41,168 bases of DNA from an uncultured bacterium (GTDB taxonomy: Bacteria; Chloroflexota; Anaerolineae; J036; Brachytrichaceae), in contig CAIXPS010000326.1 in the NCBI GenBank assembly GCA_903921365.1, positions 1 to 41,168 of the forward strand, in the 5' to 3' direction. Position 1 is the stretch's first letter. Each line of letters opens with the position of its first letter. The notes under the pieces were generated by a model. That model was not told where the DNA came from. It made no database searches and saw only the letters and a program-made list of their open reading frames with translations. The position numbers and the translations under genes were made by a program. Positions 17,111 to 27,229 of the stretch are shown piece after piece.

Positions 17111-17571
17111 GGTGAACTCACTCCTTAATATAAACGAACGAAACTTGACGGAATTGAACAGACGCAAGTCTGTTTGGCGAGAGCACAATGCCACTTCTGG
17201 CTGTAATGAGGGTGTGTTGTCACTCTGGGTTTCTCTTTCTTTCTTCTAGCCTCCTTTTTGCTTTGATCTCTCACGCATGACGCCGACTATGGCGCAGTCA
17301 ACTTGATGAAATAGTTTGTCGGGTGGATTGCACAGAAGTATGCGAGTGCGCGCAACAAGAAAACAGAACACACAGACACCAACGTCTTCACGTTAGCGGT
17401 GGTAGCGAGACCTGCGTACTGTGCCATCATTATCTTTTGTGCACGACCTCTGCAACCGAGGTTCTAGCGACATGCGAAATGAGATTGTGCGAATGTGCAA
17501 TAAGAGTGTAATAGCGCAGGGCAAGATTGTCAATTAGCACTATTGAGGGTTTGTTGTTTCGTCATCTTGGT
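17111..17571 (-). promoter_or_regulatory. Long untranslated leader upstream of oppA
   Basis: No recognised gene lies in these 461 bp. They hold the oppA promoter (17505-17533) and a predicted leader of about 390 nt. A 47-codon ORF (17287-17430, minus) starts with two Met codons, has a hydrophobic centre (TLVSVCSVFLLRALAYF) and lacks a good ribosome-binding site. An AAAGGAGG sequence near 17254 is not followed by a nearby start codon. I recognise no known riboswitch class by eye. Confidence 0.5.
17505..17533 (-). promoter_or_regulatory. Predicted sigma70-type promoter for oppA-F
   Basis: On the minus strand TTGACA (17528-17533) and TACACT (17505-17510) are separated by exactly 17 bp. The -35 is consensus and the -10 matches four of six. 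Transcription would start near 17498, giving a leader of about 390 nt before the oppA ATG. Confidence 0.7.
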
Positions 17572-17850
17572 TTACGGTTTTAACCGTATCGCCAGTTCAT
17601 GCGCCAAGGCTAGTCCCTCTTCAGTGAGGGTAATTGAGCGCGCCTTGCGGCTTTGGTGGATCAACCCTCGATCCTCCAGGGCATTCAGTGTGCTGAAAGT
17701 ATATCCTTTCCATGCCTTGTGCATGCCCAGGCTAGGGCCGATTTTTTCTTCCCATGAAGATAAATACAGGAGCAGGAGCGTCAATTCTTCGATCAATTCC
17801 TGCCGTTCAAGCTCCTGATCCGCTTGTTCACCTGTGTTAGTCGTCGTCAT
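17572..17850 (-). CDS. DUF6429 family protein, translationally coupled to photolyase
   Basis: 92 aa from the ATG at 17850, which overlaps the photolyase stop as ATGA, so translation is probably coupled. After an acidic, helical N-terminus the conserved part reads ELTLLLLYLSSWEEK, then KAWKGYTFSTLNALEDRGLI and SRKARSITLTEEGLALA. This looks like a small winged-helix fold: a helix, a recognition-like helix and a beta-wing ending in the LTEEG seen in MarR-like proteins. I match it to DUF6429 from memory; no function is established. Being behind a light-dependent repair gene may mean only a shared promoter. Confidence 0.75.
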   Translation of the reverse strand: MTTTNTGEQADQELERQELIEELTLLLLYLSSWEEKIGPSLGMHKAWKGYTFSTLNALEDRGLIHQSRKARSITLTEEGLALAHELAIRLKP

Positions 17851-19331
17851 GACCGAATCTCTTTGAACTTTCGCAGAATCACTTCCCTTTGCGTCGCGTG
17901 ATCCACAATCGGCGCCGGATAATCGCGCCCAATGACACAACCCACTTGGTTCTGTAGTGGCGCAGGCATCGTCCACGGTTCGTGGATGTAGGCATCTGGG
18001 ACGCGCGCCATCTCAGGGACATAGTTGCGGATGTAGCGCCCTGACGGGTCGTAGCGTTTAGACTGGAGCACCGGGTTGAAGATACGGAAATAGGGTTGCG
18101 CGTCAGTGCCCGTCCCTGCTGCCCATTGCCAGCCGCCGTTGTTTGAAGCTGGGTCGCCGTCGACCAGCATTTGCATGAAGTAGCTCTCGCCCATGCGCCA
18201 ATCCAGCAACAGGTCCTTCGTCAGGAATGATGCCACGATCATCCGCGCGCGGTTGTGCATCCAGGCGGTTTGGTGCAGCTCCCGCATTGCGGCATCGACA
18301 ATCGGGTATCCGGTGCGCCCGTCGCGCCAGGCCGCAAAGCGCCTCTGGTCTAGCTCGACGTCGCCGCTGCCCCACTGCATCGCGTTATAGGCAGGGTTGA
18401 AGTTGCTGTGGTCTGCGTGCGGGAAATGGTAGAGCGCCTGGCAGTAAAACTCGCGCCAGATAAGTTCGCTGATCCAGACGTCCGCGCCCGCTTTCAGGGG
18501 GTCTGATGCTGCCGGCGACAGTCTGCGCCTGGCTGGGAACTCGTAGGAGAGTGTGGCGCTCGCGCGCGCGTAACAGAGGCGAGGCGAGATCGTCCCGAAG
18601 CGCAGATGAGGCGAGAGCCGCGATGTGCCTTCTTCTGCCAGAAAGTCGCGCTGGGTGTTGTAAGCCGCCATTCGTCGAGAGGTGACGAACTGGTACAGCA
18701 GGGACATGGCTTCGGTCTCGCCGCCGCGCGGAATTGACTGCGCTGTCGCGAGCCCCAGTTCCTCCATCGTTGGAATCGCTGGAACAGATGTGTGTTGCAT
18801 GTCCGGTTGCAGGGTGTTGATCGCCCAGTCTTCCTTGATGGTTTGAGCCGGCTTCGGCAATGCCACCCAGGCGCGCTTGTAGGGTGAAAAAACCGTATAC
18901 GGCTTGCCATACATGGCGACGACTTCATCCGGGTCGTGAATCACCAGGTCTCTGAATGACTTGACTGCAACTCCCGCTGTGTTTAGCGCAGCTTCTGCTG
19001 CATTGTCGCGCGCGCGCGCGGGGGGGGTGTAGTCGCGGTTGTAGTACACCGCGCGCGCACTGGTTTCGCGCGCCAGTCGGAGTAGCTCCTGTGCCGACTG
19101 TCCTCTGCGGACGATCAAGCGCGCTCCGTATTGCTGCAATTGGGCGGCGAGGTCCCTCAGGCAATCCAACAGGAACTGCACGCGCGCCGGCGCGACATCC
19201 TTGCCGTGTAATAAGGCGTCATCAAGAATAAAGACGGGGAGCACGGCGCCGCCGCTATCCAGTAGCGCGGCTGTCAGGGCAGTGTTGTCGCGGAGGCGGA
19301 GATCGCGGCGGAACCAGTGGATGATCGGCAT
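17847..19331 (-). CDS. phr: Deoxyribodipyrimidine photo-lyase (cryptochrome/photolyase family)
   Basis: Light-driven repair of UV pyrimidine dimers, using FADH- and an antenna cofactor; 494 aa from ATG 19331. The N-terminal Rossmann-like antenna domain begins with the family's start, IHWFRRDLRLRDNTAL. The C-terminal FAD domain shows WISELIWREFYCQALYHFPH, then TGYPIVDAAMRELHQTAWMH, NRARMIVASFLTKDLLLDWR and NNGGWQWAAGTGTDAQPYFR. These include the Trp residues of the electron chain and FAD contacts. A longer frame to 19412 crosses the icd terminator hairpin and is unlikely. The icd terminator lies directly upstream, so this gene must have its own start of transcription in a short gap; I see no clear promoter. 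Confidence 0.95.
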   Translation of the reverse strand: MPIIHWFRRDLRLRDNTALTAALLDSGGAVLPVFILDDALLHGKDVAPARVQFLLDCLRDLAAQLQQYGARLIVRRGQSAQELLRLARETSARAVYYNRDYTPPARARDNAAEAALNTAGVAVKSFRDLVIHDPDEVVAMYGKPYTVFSPYKRAWVALPKPAQTIKEDWAINTLQPDMQHTSVPAIPTMEELGLATAQSIPRGGETEAMSLLYQFVTSRRMAAYNTQRDFLAEEGTSRLSPHLRFGTISPRLCYARASATLSYEFPARRRLSPAASDPLKAGADVWISELIWREFYCQALYHFPHADHSNFNPAYNAMQWGSGDVELDQRRFAAWRDGRTGYPIVDAAMRELHQTAWMHNRARMIVASFLTKDLLLDWRMGESYFMQMLVDGDPASNNGGWQWAAGTGTDAQPYFRIFNPVLQSKRYDPSGRYIRNYVPEMARVPDAYIHEPWTMPAPLQNQVGCVIGRDYPAPIVDHATQREVILRKFKEIRS

Positions 19332-19382
19332 AACCCTGCGGATTATACGCAATGCAGAGACCGCACAGCCACCGACATGGCA

Positions 19383-19425
19383 AAACCCTTCGGGTGTGTT
19401 TGCTGCAAACACACCCGAAGGGTTT
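19383..19425 (-). terminator. Terminator hairpin downstream of icd
   Basis: Perfect inverted repeat with 21-nt arms (19383-19403 and 19405-19425) around a single central base; in RNA the loop opens to a few nucleotides. On the minus strand the stem ends in GGGTTTTG, a short U-run. It starts 11 bp after the icd stop. Confidence 0.85.
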
Positions 19426-19435
19426 CTGTGTGGCG

Positions 19436-20848
19436 CTATAGGTTAGCGATGATCGCAGTGCCAAACTCACTGCACTTGATTTCTTTCGCCCCGTCCATCT
19501 GACGCGCGAAGTCGTAGGTGACCGTCTTTTGGGCGATGGTCTTTTCGAGCGCGTTCACGATGGCGTCGGCGGCTTCGACCCAGCCCATGAAGCGCAGCAT
19601 CATTTCGCCGCTCAGGATCATCGAACCCGGGTTGACTTTGTCGAGATTGGCATACTTTGGCGCCGTGCCATGTGTGGCCTCGAAGACCGCATGACCGGTT
19701 ATGTAATTAATATTTCCACCCGGAGCGATGCCGATGCCGCCCACTTGCGCCGCGAGCGCGTCGCTCAGGTAGTCTCCGTTCAGGTTAAGCGTGGCAATAA
19801 CGTCGAATTCTTCGGGTCGCGTTAATACCTGCTGCAGCGTGATGTCGGCGATCGAGTCGCGAATCATCAGCAGCCTCTTCCACTTCCCGCCGCCATGAGT
19901 CGGCAACAGGGTGAGTGCCTCTTCGATTTCGGCGCGAACTTCGCTTTGCTGCGCGGGCGTCATCATGTCATAGCCCGGGTCGATCTGGCGCGCGTTTTCT
20001 TCAACACTGATGCCGGCGTTGGCGTCCACATTGCCGATGATCCAGCTCTCGCGCTGCGTGACAATCTGGTTGCGAAACTCGCGCTTGGCGAGGTTGTAGC
20101 CCCAGTCGCGGAAGGCCCCTTCCGTGAACTTCATGATGTTGCCTTTGTGCACCAGCGTCACGCTCTTGCGTTTGAACAGCAATGCGTATTCGATCGCCGA
20201 ACGAATCAGCCGTTCAGTGCCCGGCTGGGATACTGGTTTGACGCCGACGCCAATCTCATTCACGGCCTCAATGCCAAAACGGACCTTTTTGTATTCCTTG
20301 GGCATTTCGGTTTTGAGGAAGTTCAGGAGCTTCACAGCCGCGTCTGAACCCGCCTCAAAGTCAATCCCTGCGTAGATGTCCTCGGTGTTCTCGCGGAAGA
20401 TCACCATGTCCACTTTCTCAGGTCGTTTGACCGGGGAGGGGACGCCGGTGAAGTATTTCACGGGTCGCAGACACACATATAAATCCAGCATTTGTCGCAA
20501 TGCGACGTTGAGCGAGCGAATGCCTTTGCCGATGGGTGTGGTCAGCGGCCCCTTGATGCCAACGAGGAACTCATTGAACGCGTCGACCGTCTCTTGCGGG
20601 AGCCAGTCGCCGAACTGGCGAAAAGCCAATTCTCCGGCGAAGACTTCCATCCAATGGATCTTGCGCTTGCCACCGTAGCACTTCTCAACTGCGGCATCGA
20701 ACACGCGCACACTGGCGGCCCAGATATCCGGCCCGGTGCCGTCGCCGCGAATGAATGGAAGGATCGGGTTGTCCGGAACCTGCATCACGCCGTCTTTCAT
20801 TGCGATTGCTGCGCCGTCCGACGGTATCGTTACGTTTTTGTATGTCAT
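19436..20848 (-). CDS. icd: Isocitrate dehydrogenase, NADP-type
   Basis: TCA-cycle enzyme turning isocitrate into 2-oxoglutarate and CO2, 470 aa. Seen are the N-terminal [12 protein letters not shown], the substrate loop [20 protein letters not shown] with Ser112 (equivalent to the phosphorylated Ser113 of the E. coli enzyme), [15 protein letters not shown], and the cofactor region [19 protein letters not shown]. That NADP-type region favours NADP over NAD. It is longer than the E. coli enzyme (416 aa) owing to an insertion of about 50 residues near 275-330 (around [20 protein letters not shown]), also known in Bacillus and cyanobacterial enzymes. The ATG has a TATAAT only 7 nt upstream and no ribosome-binding site, so the mRNA may be leaderless. 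Confidence 0.95.
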   Translation of the reverse strand: MTYKNVTIPSDGAAIAMKDGVMQVPDNPILPFIRGDGTGPDIWAASVRVFDAAVEKCYGGKRKIHWMEVFAGELAFRQFGDWLPQETVDAFNEFLVGIKGPLTTPIGKGIRSLNVALRQMLDLYVCLRPVKYFTGVPSPVKRPEKVDMVIFRENTEDIYAGIDFEAGSDAAVKLLNFLKTEMPKEYKKVRFGIEAVNEIGVGVKPVSQPGTERLIRSAIEYALLFKRKSVTLVHKGNIMKFTEGAFRDWGYNLAKREFRNQIVTQRESWIIGNVDANAGISVEENARQIDPGYDMMTPAQQSEVRAEIEEALTLLPTHGGGKWKRLLMIRDSIADITLQQVLTRPEEFDVIATLNLNGDYLSDALAAQVGGIGIAPGGNINYITGHAVFEATHGTAPKYANLDKVNPGSMILSGEMMLRFMGWVEAADAIVNALEKTIAQKTVTYDFARQMDGAKEIKCSEFGTAIIANL

Positions 20849-20855
20849 GATCTGT

Positions 20856-20861
20856 ATTATA
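20856..20861 (-). promoter_or_regulatory. Consensus -10 box adjoining the icd start codon
   Basis: TATAAT on the minus strand ends 7 nt before the icd ATG, so transcription would begin at or next to the start codon. No clear -35 is visible 16-18 bp upstream. Confidence 0.65.
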
Positions 20862-20868
20862 GGCAGGA

Positions 20869-23800
20869 CTATGCCGGTTGGGGTTGAGCGCCTTCGGTCT
20901 TTTCATCAGCGCGCGGTTCCTGTGCGGCCGGAACCCTATCAGCCAGTTGGGATTTGTCCAGGTACTGTTGCGCCTTCATCATGATTTCGAAGTTATCAAG
21001 GATAGTTCTGTTGATGTCGTTGATCTTTTTCTTCTCGACGTATTCCTGCAAGGTGCTGATTGGCGTCTCCTTCCCGGCCGCCTTGTTGGTGCGATGCCAG
21101 TAGTAGCTCTGTTGTATCTCCGGTGATTGCATCAACACCTGCACGGCCATTTTTTCAGCATTGGGGTCAGCCTTTTTAACGATTTCCACCTGTGCTTTGC
21201 GCGATTTCACCTGTCGCATCTGCCCGTACGCAGACGCGAGTGACTTCATGGGCGATGTCAGACCCATACCCTTCAACTGGGGCAGGCCTATTTTGGCCAT
21301 GATCTCTGTCCAAGTCATATTCTGCGTGTCCATGGCAGCCAGTTCCGCCAGTTTACCGCCAGTGCCCTCGAATGCCTTAACTAGTTCCTTGAAATAGAAG
21401 TTGGTCTTTAATCGATCCTGGAAACTCAGCAAGTCGTTTGCCAGCACACCGGGGTTATATTTGTATGTGCCGCCGAAAGCGTGCAGTGATCGCCCCGCTG
21501 AGGTGAAGGCGATTCGGTACGCTTCCCCGGCCAGCGTTTCGGCTGTCGGGTACTTCTGGCGCAGGATGGAATCCGTCGTAATGGTTGCCAACGAGGTGAT
21601 CGTCTGTTCTGCAATGCCGGCGCCAAGGTTCTGCAATGCATTGCCGACCATCTTCGCGCTGGTTTCCTGTCCGGCCGCGATCTTGCGCGTCATCCATTGC
21701 GTGCTTTCAAAGTCAACCCTGTCTGCGATCCGCTTACGCACGTCGCCAAACTCATTGATGTAGGTGGATAGTACCGCTGAGATGATTTCCTGTACATTCT
21801 CGCTGCTGATCAACTTGTTATCGGCGCCAAGAAGAAGCTCTTTCGTCGCCTGTTTGGCTGCTAATTGTGCGATGGCGGAGTAGATGGCCGCGCTTCCAGA
21901 GCCGCCCGTGACCACCGTAAAAGCGATCTCGACCGCAAGCTCAACCGCGCCGGCAATCAGGTCAGCCACTTCCTTCTGATCGGTTCGATACGACGCCAGC
22001 GCTGCATCAAATCCCTGCTCCGTCTTATCGACCAGATCCTCGGTGTTCGACACCTCATTCTGGTTTTGCAGAATCTGGTGCGCCGGGTTTGTCTTTGCGT
22101 TGTTATCGTCCGCCGCGAACTCCATCTTGTTGAGCTGATGTTCCGCGAATGCATTAGTGTCGCCGGAACCGGTGACAGATGCCTTCGTTTTAACCGCCCA
22201 TTTCAATACACCACTGGCCGCGCCGGTCGATGTGGCTGCCATGCGCCCTTTGGCGCGCTTTAGTTTCTCTTTCGTGTCCTGCTTGTTTGTGGGCGCGAGC
22301 AGTCTCAGTATTTCCAGGTAGTTATTCCCTTCGCCCTTGTCAAACTTCTTCAGCATTTCCATGAATGCCTCGCTGGGTTTCTTCAACCCCCCGGCTATGT
22401 AGCCCTGGTACTGGCTCATGTAACGGGTCACGGCCCCCTCACGCAGATCTGCGCGCATGCCGGGCGTTCTCAGAAAGCCAAGCAACTCTGCCAGATCCCC
22501 ATCTGCGGGGCTGACCCCGTCGACTGAATTTCCCTTAATGGCGAACTCAGTCTTGATCCGGTTGGCGCCGCGCGCAAAGTCATCATCTATCCGTGGGTCA
22601 AGGAGAGCGTAAATGCGCATGAAGCGGGCGTCGCCTGCATCAATCGGCACGATGTCGTCGGCTCTGAAGGCTGGACGGATCACAGCACCGTCCATCTCTT
22701 TAACAGCCTTCCCGGCATCGTTGAAATATTGTCCCAGTTGGCCTGTCGCCCAGGCGCTGGTCACCAGCGATAACACCTGGTCATACTGACCCGCTTTCCC
22801 CGCTCCGTATATTTGATCAGCCGTGCTGTTGGCGCCGCCGACTGCTGCTCGAAGCTGGCTGAGATTTCGATCGTCGAGCCGGATGGATTTACCACCCGTC
22901 GCCTTGTGTTCGTTCAATAGCCTCGCGCGGACACGCGCCCATTCCTGCTCAAGTTCTGCGACCCTGTCCGGGTTGTTCTTCCTGGCGGATGCAATCCGGC
23001 GCGCCCATGCCTGCTGCAACAATTGTGACGCCTGTATCACGGCCTGGTCATTTGTCCCGACGCCGGATGCAGCCGCAAGCACCCCTTCTGCAGCCTTGAT
23101 CTGCATATCGATCTCCGCCGATTCGCTGATCTTGCCAGCGCTGTTCTCCTGTTTCTTAGCGCCTTCATACGAGTCAAGATAGGCGCGGGCAATATTCCAC
23201 TCCTCGTTGAACGTCTCCCCTCGGAAGATCACTCCTTTAAGCTCACTCTTGAGCATGGTGTAAAGGTACTCGTTGCTCCACCCTTTGCCTTTAATGTTGT
23301 TGGCCCAGTCCATATCGAGTTTGCGGAAGGCATCATAGCCTTTTGCCATCACTCGACGCAGGATATCGAGGGTCTTGCCTCCGTGCGTGCCGGGAATGCC
23401 AGCCGTTTCTGCATACAGATCGTCTGCATCCGTCAGGTTGCGTTCGAGCAGCGCAATCGCCTGTTCGGCTTCCCAGTCCGTCATTGGCCCTTGAAGCTGC
23501 ATACGGATGTCCGCTTCCAATCCGCCGTTTGTGCTATAGGTATAAATCTGGTTGTACAGGTCGCGGATATTCTGGCGCGTGGATACAGATTGCTTTCTCT
23601 TCAGTATGCCTAGTAGTTCCGATAGTTTGCCCGCATTCGCGTGTAGGATGAGCGCCAGTGTGACGTGCTCAACATTGTCGCTGCCGTGCTTCATTACGCC
23701 CAGCGCGCGGATACCGTACTCGTCGCGCGTCCCGGTTTTTATCTCCTGGAACAGCGAGAAACCAAACAGCCCTTGAAAACGCATATCCAGCGTGATCCGC

Positions 23801-24999
23801 TCCCCTGGTGAAATGCGCATCAGGGCGTGATACACAGCCTCGTTCGATCGGGTTGAGTACCAGAGATCGCGGATTTCGCGACACTTGGCATTCACTTTGG
23901 CTACAGTCTCATCATCACGGCTAGGCGTGGGCGTCGGCGCGGACACAGTAGTGGGTGAGACCTGACCGGGAGGGGCTATTTGTGGCGTGTTCTGTTGTCC
24001 GACGCCTGTTTGTGCGGGCGCGTCTGGCGCAGGCTTTGTGACTGGTTCGCTCTGCTTGTTATCGCTATTGCTGTGATGATGATGATGTTTGCGCTGCACC
24101 TTCGCGCTGTCGCCGCCGCCAACGTGATTGATCGCGCGCTGTGCGGTTCCCGTTTGTTGCAGCACGTGCGTCAGTTCGTGCGCCAGCAGATGCTTTCCGG
24201 AAATGGCTCCGGGTTCAAATTTGCCCTGGCTGAAGTAGATGTGATTATCCTGCGTAAAGGCCTGCGCCTGTATGTCGCGGTTGAGCTTATTGGCGCCGGC
24301 ATCCGTATGGATGCGCACATCGTTGAAGCCAACGCCAAAGCGCGACTCCATGTGCCGTTGCACCCCGGCGGGCATCGCTTGTCCGCGCGCCGACTCCGCC
24401 ATGAGCCTGTGCTCAACGTCAGCGCCGGCATCGAAGCCCTGGGCGCTGTTAGCGCGCGCTCGCTGAAGTGACGGCGGCGGCGCAGAACGTCGAGATGTGT
24501 GCGGGGAGGGGGGCGGGTCGGGCGGCGCTGCTGCGGGCGCCATCTCAATCGGCGCGCTGAATATCGATTCAGGCTTGGCTTCAGCAACAGCACCCACCAT
24601 TGGGTTTCCCCCAGCCAGACTGGGCGTTAATCCGACAGATGTTTTGGCTGCGCTGCGGTTGAGGTGCGCGGACGGCGAACTGGTCGTGGTTGGCGTGGTT
24701 ATTGGCAGATGAGCGGGGCGATGAGAGTCTGCGCCGTCATGCGGCGCCAGCAAGCGATGCGTGGCCCGATTACCAATCGCGCGTTGCAGCGCAAGCACGC
24801 GATTGGGTGTGATATCCGCTTTGTTCGCCGCGACACGTCGCAGGACGATATGGGCGGGCTCGCTTGATCGGTTGTCAGAGCCATGTGCCGCCTGCGCCGA
24901 TTGCGCGCGCGGCGGCGTCGCCGTCTGCTCATGCTCTGGCTGGCGCTCCTCTTTTTTTACCGGTTTGTCCGTCGTCTCGTTTTTACGTTTCTCGCTCAT
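20869..24999 (-). CDS. Giant eCIS-core (DUF4157) metallopeptidase-like protein
   Basis: 1376 aa from ATG 24999 (a TTG at 25014 is an alternative). No signal peptide; the N-terminus is hydrophilic and charged. [14 protein letters not shown] (about 71-84) is a short motif common in this group. A Pro/Ala-rich stretch (about 150-180) leads into the DUF4157/eCIS-core domain at about 201-285. It contains [29 protein letters not shown] and the zinc-type motif [11 protein letters not shown] (His274-His278). A His run (KHHHHHS) and a Pro-rich linker follow. The middle (about 370-610) is helical with loosely repeated units ending in [11 protein letters not shown]-like phrases, reminiscent of annexin-type repeats. 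A hydrophobic stretch at about 1010-1050 ([20 protein letters not shown]) could enter membranes. The family is known as cargo or accessory of extracellular contractile injection systems; no such structural genes are in this window. Activity unproven. Confidence 0.88.
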   Translation of the reverse strand: MSEKRKNETTDKPVKKEERQPEHEQTATPPRAQSAQAAHGSDNRSSEPAHIVLRRVAANKADITPNRVLALQRAIGNRATHRLLAPHDGADSHRPAHLPITTPTTTSSPSAHLNRSAAKTSVGLTPSLAGGNPMVGAVAEAKPESIFSAPIEMAPAAAPPDPPPSPHTSRRSAPPPSLQRARANSAQGFDAGADVEHRLMAESARGQAMPAGVQRHMESRFGVGFNDVRIHTDAGANKLNRDIQAQAFTQDNHIYFSQGKFEPGAISGKHLLAHELTHVLQQTGTAQRAINHVGGGDSAKVQRKHHHHHSNSDNKQSEPVTKPAPDAPAQTGVGQQNTPQIAPPGQVSPTTVSAPTPTPSRDDETVAKVNAKCREIRDLWYSTRSNEAVYHALMRISPGERITLDMRFQGLFGFSLFQEIKTGTRDEYGIRALGVMKHGSDNVEHVTLALILHANAGKLSELLGILKRKQSVSTRQNIRDLYNQIYTYSTNGGLEADIRMQLQGPMTDWEAEQAIALLERNLTDADDLYAETAGIPGTHGGKTLDILRRVMAKGYDAFRKLDMDWANNIKGKGWSNEYLYTMLKSELKGVIFRGETFNEEWNIARAYLDSYEGAKKQENSAGKISESAEIDMQIKAAEGVLAAASGVGTNDQAVIQASQLLQQAWARRIASARKNNPDRVAELEQEWARVRARLLNEHKATGGKSIRLDDRNLSQLRAAVGGANSTADQIYGAGKAGQYDQVLSLVTSAWATGQLGQYFNDAGKAVKEMDGAVIRPAFRADDIVPIDAGDARFMRIYALLDPRIDDDFARGANRIKTEFAIKGNSVDGVSPADGDLAELLGFLRTPGMRADLREGAVTRYMSQYQGYIAGGLKKPSEAFMEMLKKFDKGEGNNYLEILRLLAPTNKQDTKEKLKRAKGRMAATSTGAASGVLKWAVKTKASVTGSGDTNAFAEHQLNKMEFAADDNNAKTNPAHQILQNQNEVSNTEDLVDKTEQGFDAALASYRTDQKEVADLIAGAVELAVEIAFTVVTGGSGSAAIYSAIAQLAAKQATKELLLGADNKLISSENVQEIISAVLSTYINEFGDVRKRIADRVDFESTQWMTRKIAAGQETSAKMVGNALQNLGAGIAEQTITSLATITTDSILRQKYPTAETLAGEAYRIAFTSAGRSLHAFGGTYKYNPGVLANDLLSFQDRLKTNFYFKELVKAFEGTGGKLAELAAMDTQNMTWTEIMAKIGLPQLKGMGLTSPMKSLASAYGQMRQVKSRKAQVEIVKKADPNAEKMAVQVLMQSPEIQQSYYWHRTNKAAGKETPISTLQEYVEKKKINDINRTILDNFEIMMKAQQYLDKSQLADRVPAAQEPRADEKTEGAQPQPA

Positions 25000-25130
25000 T
25001 CCCAGCTGTCCCAACTGCTTAATCTGACAGGGCTATGGGTCGGTGTGCGAATACGGGCGCTAGCCGAAGAGCGAAGAGAAACGATGAGAGGTGATGGATA
25101 TGAAGCCGTATCTAAAACATCCGCGCCACA

Positions 25131-26357
25131 CTACGTGCGATATTTGCCATTTATCGTAACATAGTCATGTGAGAGATCGCATGTCCAGATAGTCGTCGAT
25201 GTTGTGCCTGTTCCCAGATCAAGCCGCACTTCGACATCGTGCATCTGGATGGCGCGAGTGGCTTCTTCCTCGGAATACCGCGTCGGCATGCCATGCTCGA
25301 ATACCATAACCGGGCCGAACCAAAGCGCCATTCGGTCCGGGTAAACCTCTTCACCACTGTAGCCTGCTGCGGCAATGATGCGCCCCCAGTTGGCGTCCTC
25401 GCCATAGAACGCCGTCTTCACCAGCGGTGACTTGGCAATTGTGCGCCCCACGTTCTCGGCAGTGCGCATATCGGGCGCTCCGGTGATCGATATCGTAATG
25501 AATTTTGTCGCCCCTTCGCCGTCGCGCGCCATCTGTTTCGCCAGGCTGATGCACACATCTGTTAGTGCCGATTGGAACGCGCTGACTTTCTCTGGCGTGT
25601 CGACGCTAACCCCGCTCGCGCCATTGGCAAGCAGCAGCAAGGTGTCATTCGTGCTGGTATCGCCATCCACGCTGATGTGGTTAAACGACACATTTCCGGC
25701 CTGCGTGAGCGCCGCCTTTAGATTTTCTGCGTCAATGGCAGCATCGGTCATGACCACGCTCAGCATCGTTGCCATGTTCGGGTGGATCATGCCTGATCCT
25801 TTCGCAATCCCGGCGATGGTATAAGTCTGGCCCTCGGCGCGTAGTTCGGCGCAGGCAATCTTCTGGACGGTGTCGGTTGTCATGATGGCGCGCGCAGCCG
25901 CTTCCAGGCCGTCGGTCGTGAGTTCCATAGATGCCGATTGTGCGCCGTTCTTCAGTTTGCCCATAGGCAGGTTGACGCCAATCACACCAGTGGACATAAC
26001 CAGCACCTGTGTTGCATCGATCGCTCCGGCCATGATCTGGTTCAATGCGAGTGAGTGTGCGACGCTCTCTGCCGTTTCACGGCAGTCCGTCAGGCCTTGT
26101 TCGCCTGTGCAGGCGTTTGCACACCCGGAGTTAATGATGACGCCGCGAATCGTTGTGTTGTTTGACGCCAGCACAGCTTGGTCATAGAGCACCGGCGCGG
26201 CCTTGACTTTGTTGGTGGTAAACAACGCGGCGGCGGCGCAATCCCGGTCGCTGGCAATCAGCGCCACATCGGGTTGGCCATTTTTCTTAATCTGCGCGGC
26301 GACGCCTGTCGCGTAAAAGCCACGCGGCAGGTGAGGGGTGGGGATAGTATTGGTCAT
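25131..26357 (-). CDS. argJ: Glutamate N-acetyltransferase / amino-acid acetyltransferase, ArgJ
   Basis: Arginine biosynthesis: transfers acetyl from N-acetylornithine to glutamate and, in bifunctional members, uses acetyl-CoA. 408 aa, the usual length. The chain cleaves itself before a catalytic Thr, here Thr197 in HPNMATMLSVVMTD. Other conserved parts are INSGCANACTG, STGVIGVNLPMGKL, KGSGMIHPNM and the C-terminal DLSHDYVTINGKYRT. It lies 17 bp after the APH-fold kinase gene in a probable Gfo - APH - argJ transcription unit. No other arginine genes are present here, so regulation with the pathway is not evident. Confidence 0.95.
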   Translation of the reverse strand: MTNTIPTPHLPRGFYATGVAAQIKKNGQPDVALIASDRDCAAAALFTTNKVKAAPVLYDQAVLASNNTTIRGVIINSGCANACTGEQGLTDCRETAESVAHSLALNQIMAGAIDATQVLVMSTGVIGVNLPMGKLKNGAQSASMELTTDGLEAAARAIMTTDTVQKIACAELRAEGQTYTIAGIAKGSGMIHPNMATMLSVVMTDAAIDAENLKAALTQAGNVSFNHISVDGDTSTNDTLLLLANGASGVSVDTPEKVSAFQSALTDVCISLAKQMARDGEGATKFITISITGAPDMRTAENVGRTIAKSPLVKTAFYGEDANWGRIIAAAGYSGEEVYPDRMALWFGPVMVFEHGMPTRYSEEEATRAIQMHDVEVRLDLGTGTTSTTIWTCDLSHDYVTINGKYRT

Positions 26358-26374
26358 TGGGATTTAACTGAGAT

Positions 26375-27229
26375 TTAAAAGAATTCGTATAAACCGAGGA
26401 AGTAGTCGTAGACGTCTTGTGCGATTGGGACCGATCCGTAGCCTTCATAAAACGCTTCCAGGTCGCGAGCGCGAGCGCTAACACGATCGGCATCGAATGC
26501 GACGTGTTGTGGCCGTGTGCCAATTGCGATGTCGCAACGCGGGTCTCCCACTGCGCCGCCCGACCAGTCTATAACGCCAATCACTTCATCACCGTTCACA
26601 ATAACGTTGTCAATTGTGTAGTCGCCGTGGATGAGGGTTGGCGCGACAGGCTGGGGAGGATTATTCTTCAGGCTTGCCAGAAGTTGCGGCGTTCCGTCAA
26701 CAGTGAAGTGCTCCAGATTTTCGCCGGCTTCGTCAAGCATGGCGTCGAGCCACGTTGGGGTTGGGCGCGGGATGCCGGCGGGCGGTGCTGTTGCGTGTAT
26801 CCGGGCGAGTGTCTGCCCAAACGCGCGCAGCAACTGTGTGCGCCTGCCCGCGTCCGTGTTTTCGCGAAGCGCCGCTTCGAGCGTGACGCCGGGCAGGTAA
26901 TCCATTGCGAGCCAGCGCTCGGACACGATGCCCGTGTCGACGCGCGCGAAGGCGCGTGGCGCAGGCGTCAAGCGGTGGCCGTTCTCCGTGATCGCGCCCG
27001 GCGCGCCAAGTGCGCTTAACACACGATACTCCTTTGACAGCCAGCCGCCGTAAAGCGCGCCCTCAGCGCGCTTAATCGCCACTTTCCCGCGCGCGGTCTC
27101 CGCTATCGTCACCGTCGAGGTCATGCCCTGCGGCGAATCGAACAGCCTCAGTATCGGGCCGATCGCCGCAGTGATCGCAGTTGGGATGCCGCCTGGTAAC
27201 AAGCCGCTTGGTAACAAGCCGCTTGGCAT
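26375..27229 (-). CDS. APH-fold phosphotransferase, substrate unknown
   Basis: 284 aa. The aminoglycoside/choline kinase-like fold is shown by the catalytic loop LIHGDYTIDNVIVN (Asp and Asn) and the metal-binding Asp in GVIDWSGGAVGDPRCDIA. The N-lobe has VAIKRAEG with the ATP-binding Lys, and WLAMDYLPG in the hinge. Such proteins may phosphorylate aminoglycosides, homoserine, sugars or metabolites; sequence alone does not say which, and resistance should not be assumed. The first codons contain a 15-bp tandem duplication giving PSGLLPSGLLPGG, so the true start could be a little further in. Its start overlaps the Gfo/Idh/MocA stop by one base. Confidence 0.85.
   Translation of the reverse strand: MPSGLLPSGLLPGGIPTAITAAIGPILRLFDSPQGMTSTVTIAETARGKVAIKRAEGALYGGWLSKEYRVLSALGAPGAITENGHRLTPAPRAFARVDTGIVSERWLAMDYLPGVTLEAALRENTDAGRRTQLLRAFGQTLARIHATAPPAGIPRPTPTWLDAMLDEAGENLEHFTVDGTPQLLASLKNNPPQPVAPTLIHGDYTIDNVIVNGDEVIGVIDWSGGAVGDPRCDIAIGTRPQHVAFDADRVSARARDLEAFYEGYGSVPIAQDVYDYFLGLYEFF
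27194..27223. repeat. 15-bp tandem duplication at the 5' end of the kinase gene
   Basis: Two perfect 15-bp units (TGGTAACAAGCCGCT at 27194-27208 and 27209-27223), flanked by partial copies, encode repeated SGLLP residues near the kinase N-terminus. The unit is a multiple of three and does not break the frame; it may be a recent duplication. Confidence 0.8.

Noticed and set aside
17254-17261. Strong ribosome-binding-like AAAGGAGG in the oppA leader as the start of a small gene
   Set aside because: No start codon with an open frame follows within normal distance.
26375-27229. Aminoglycoside resistance gene
   Set aside because: The APH fold is clear, but many such kinases act on ordinary metabolites and nothing in the context points to resistance.
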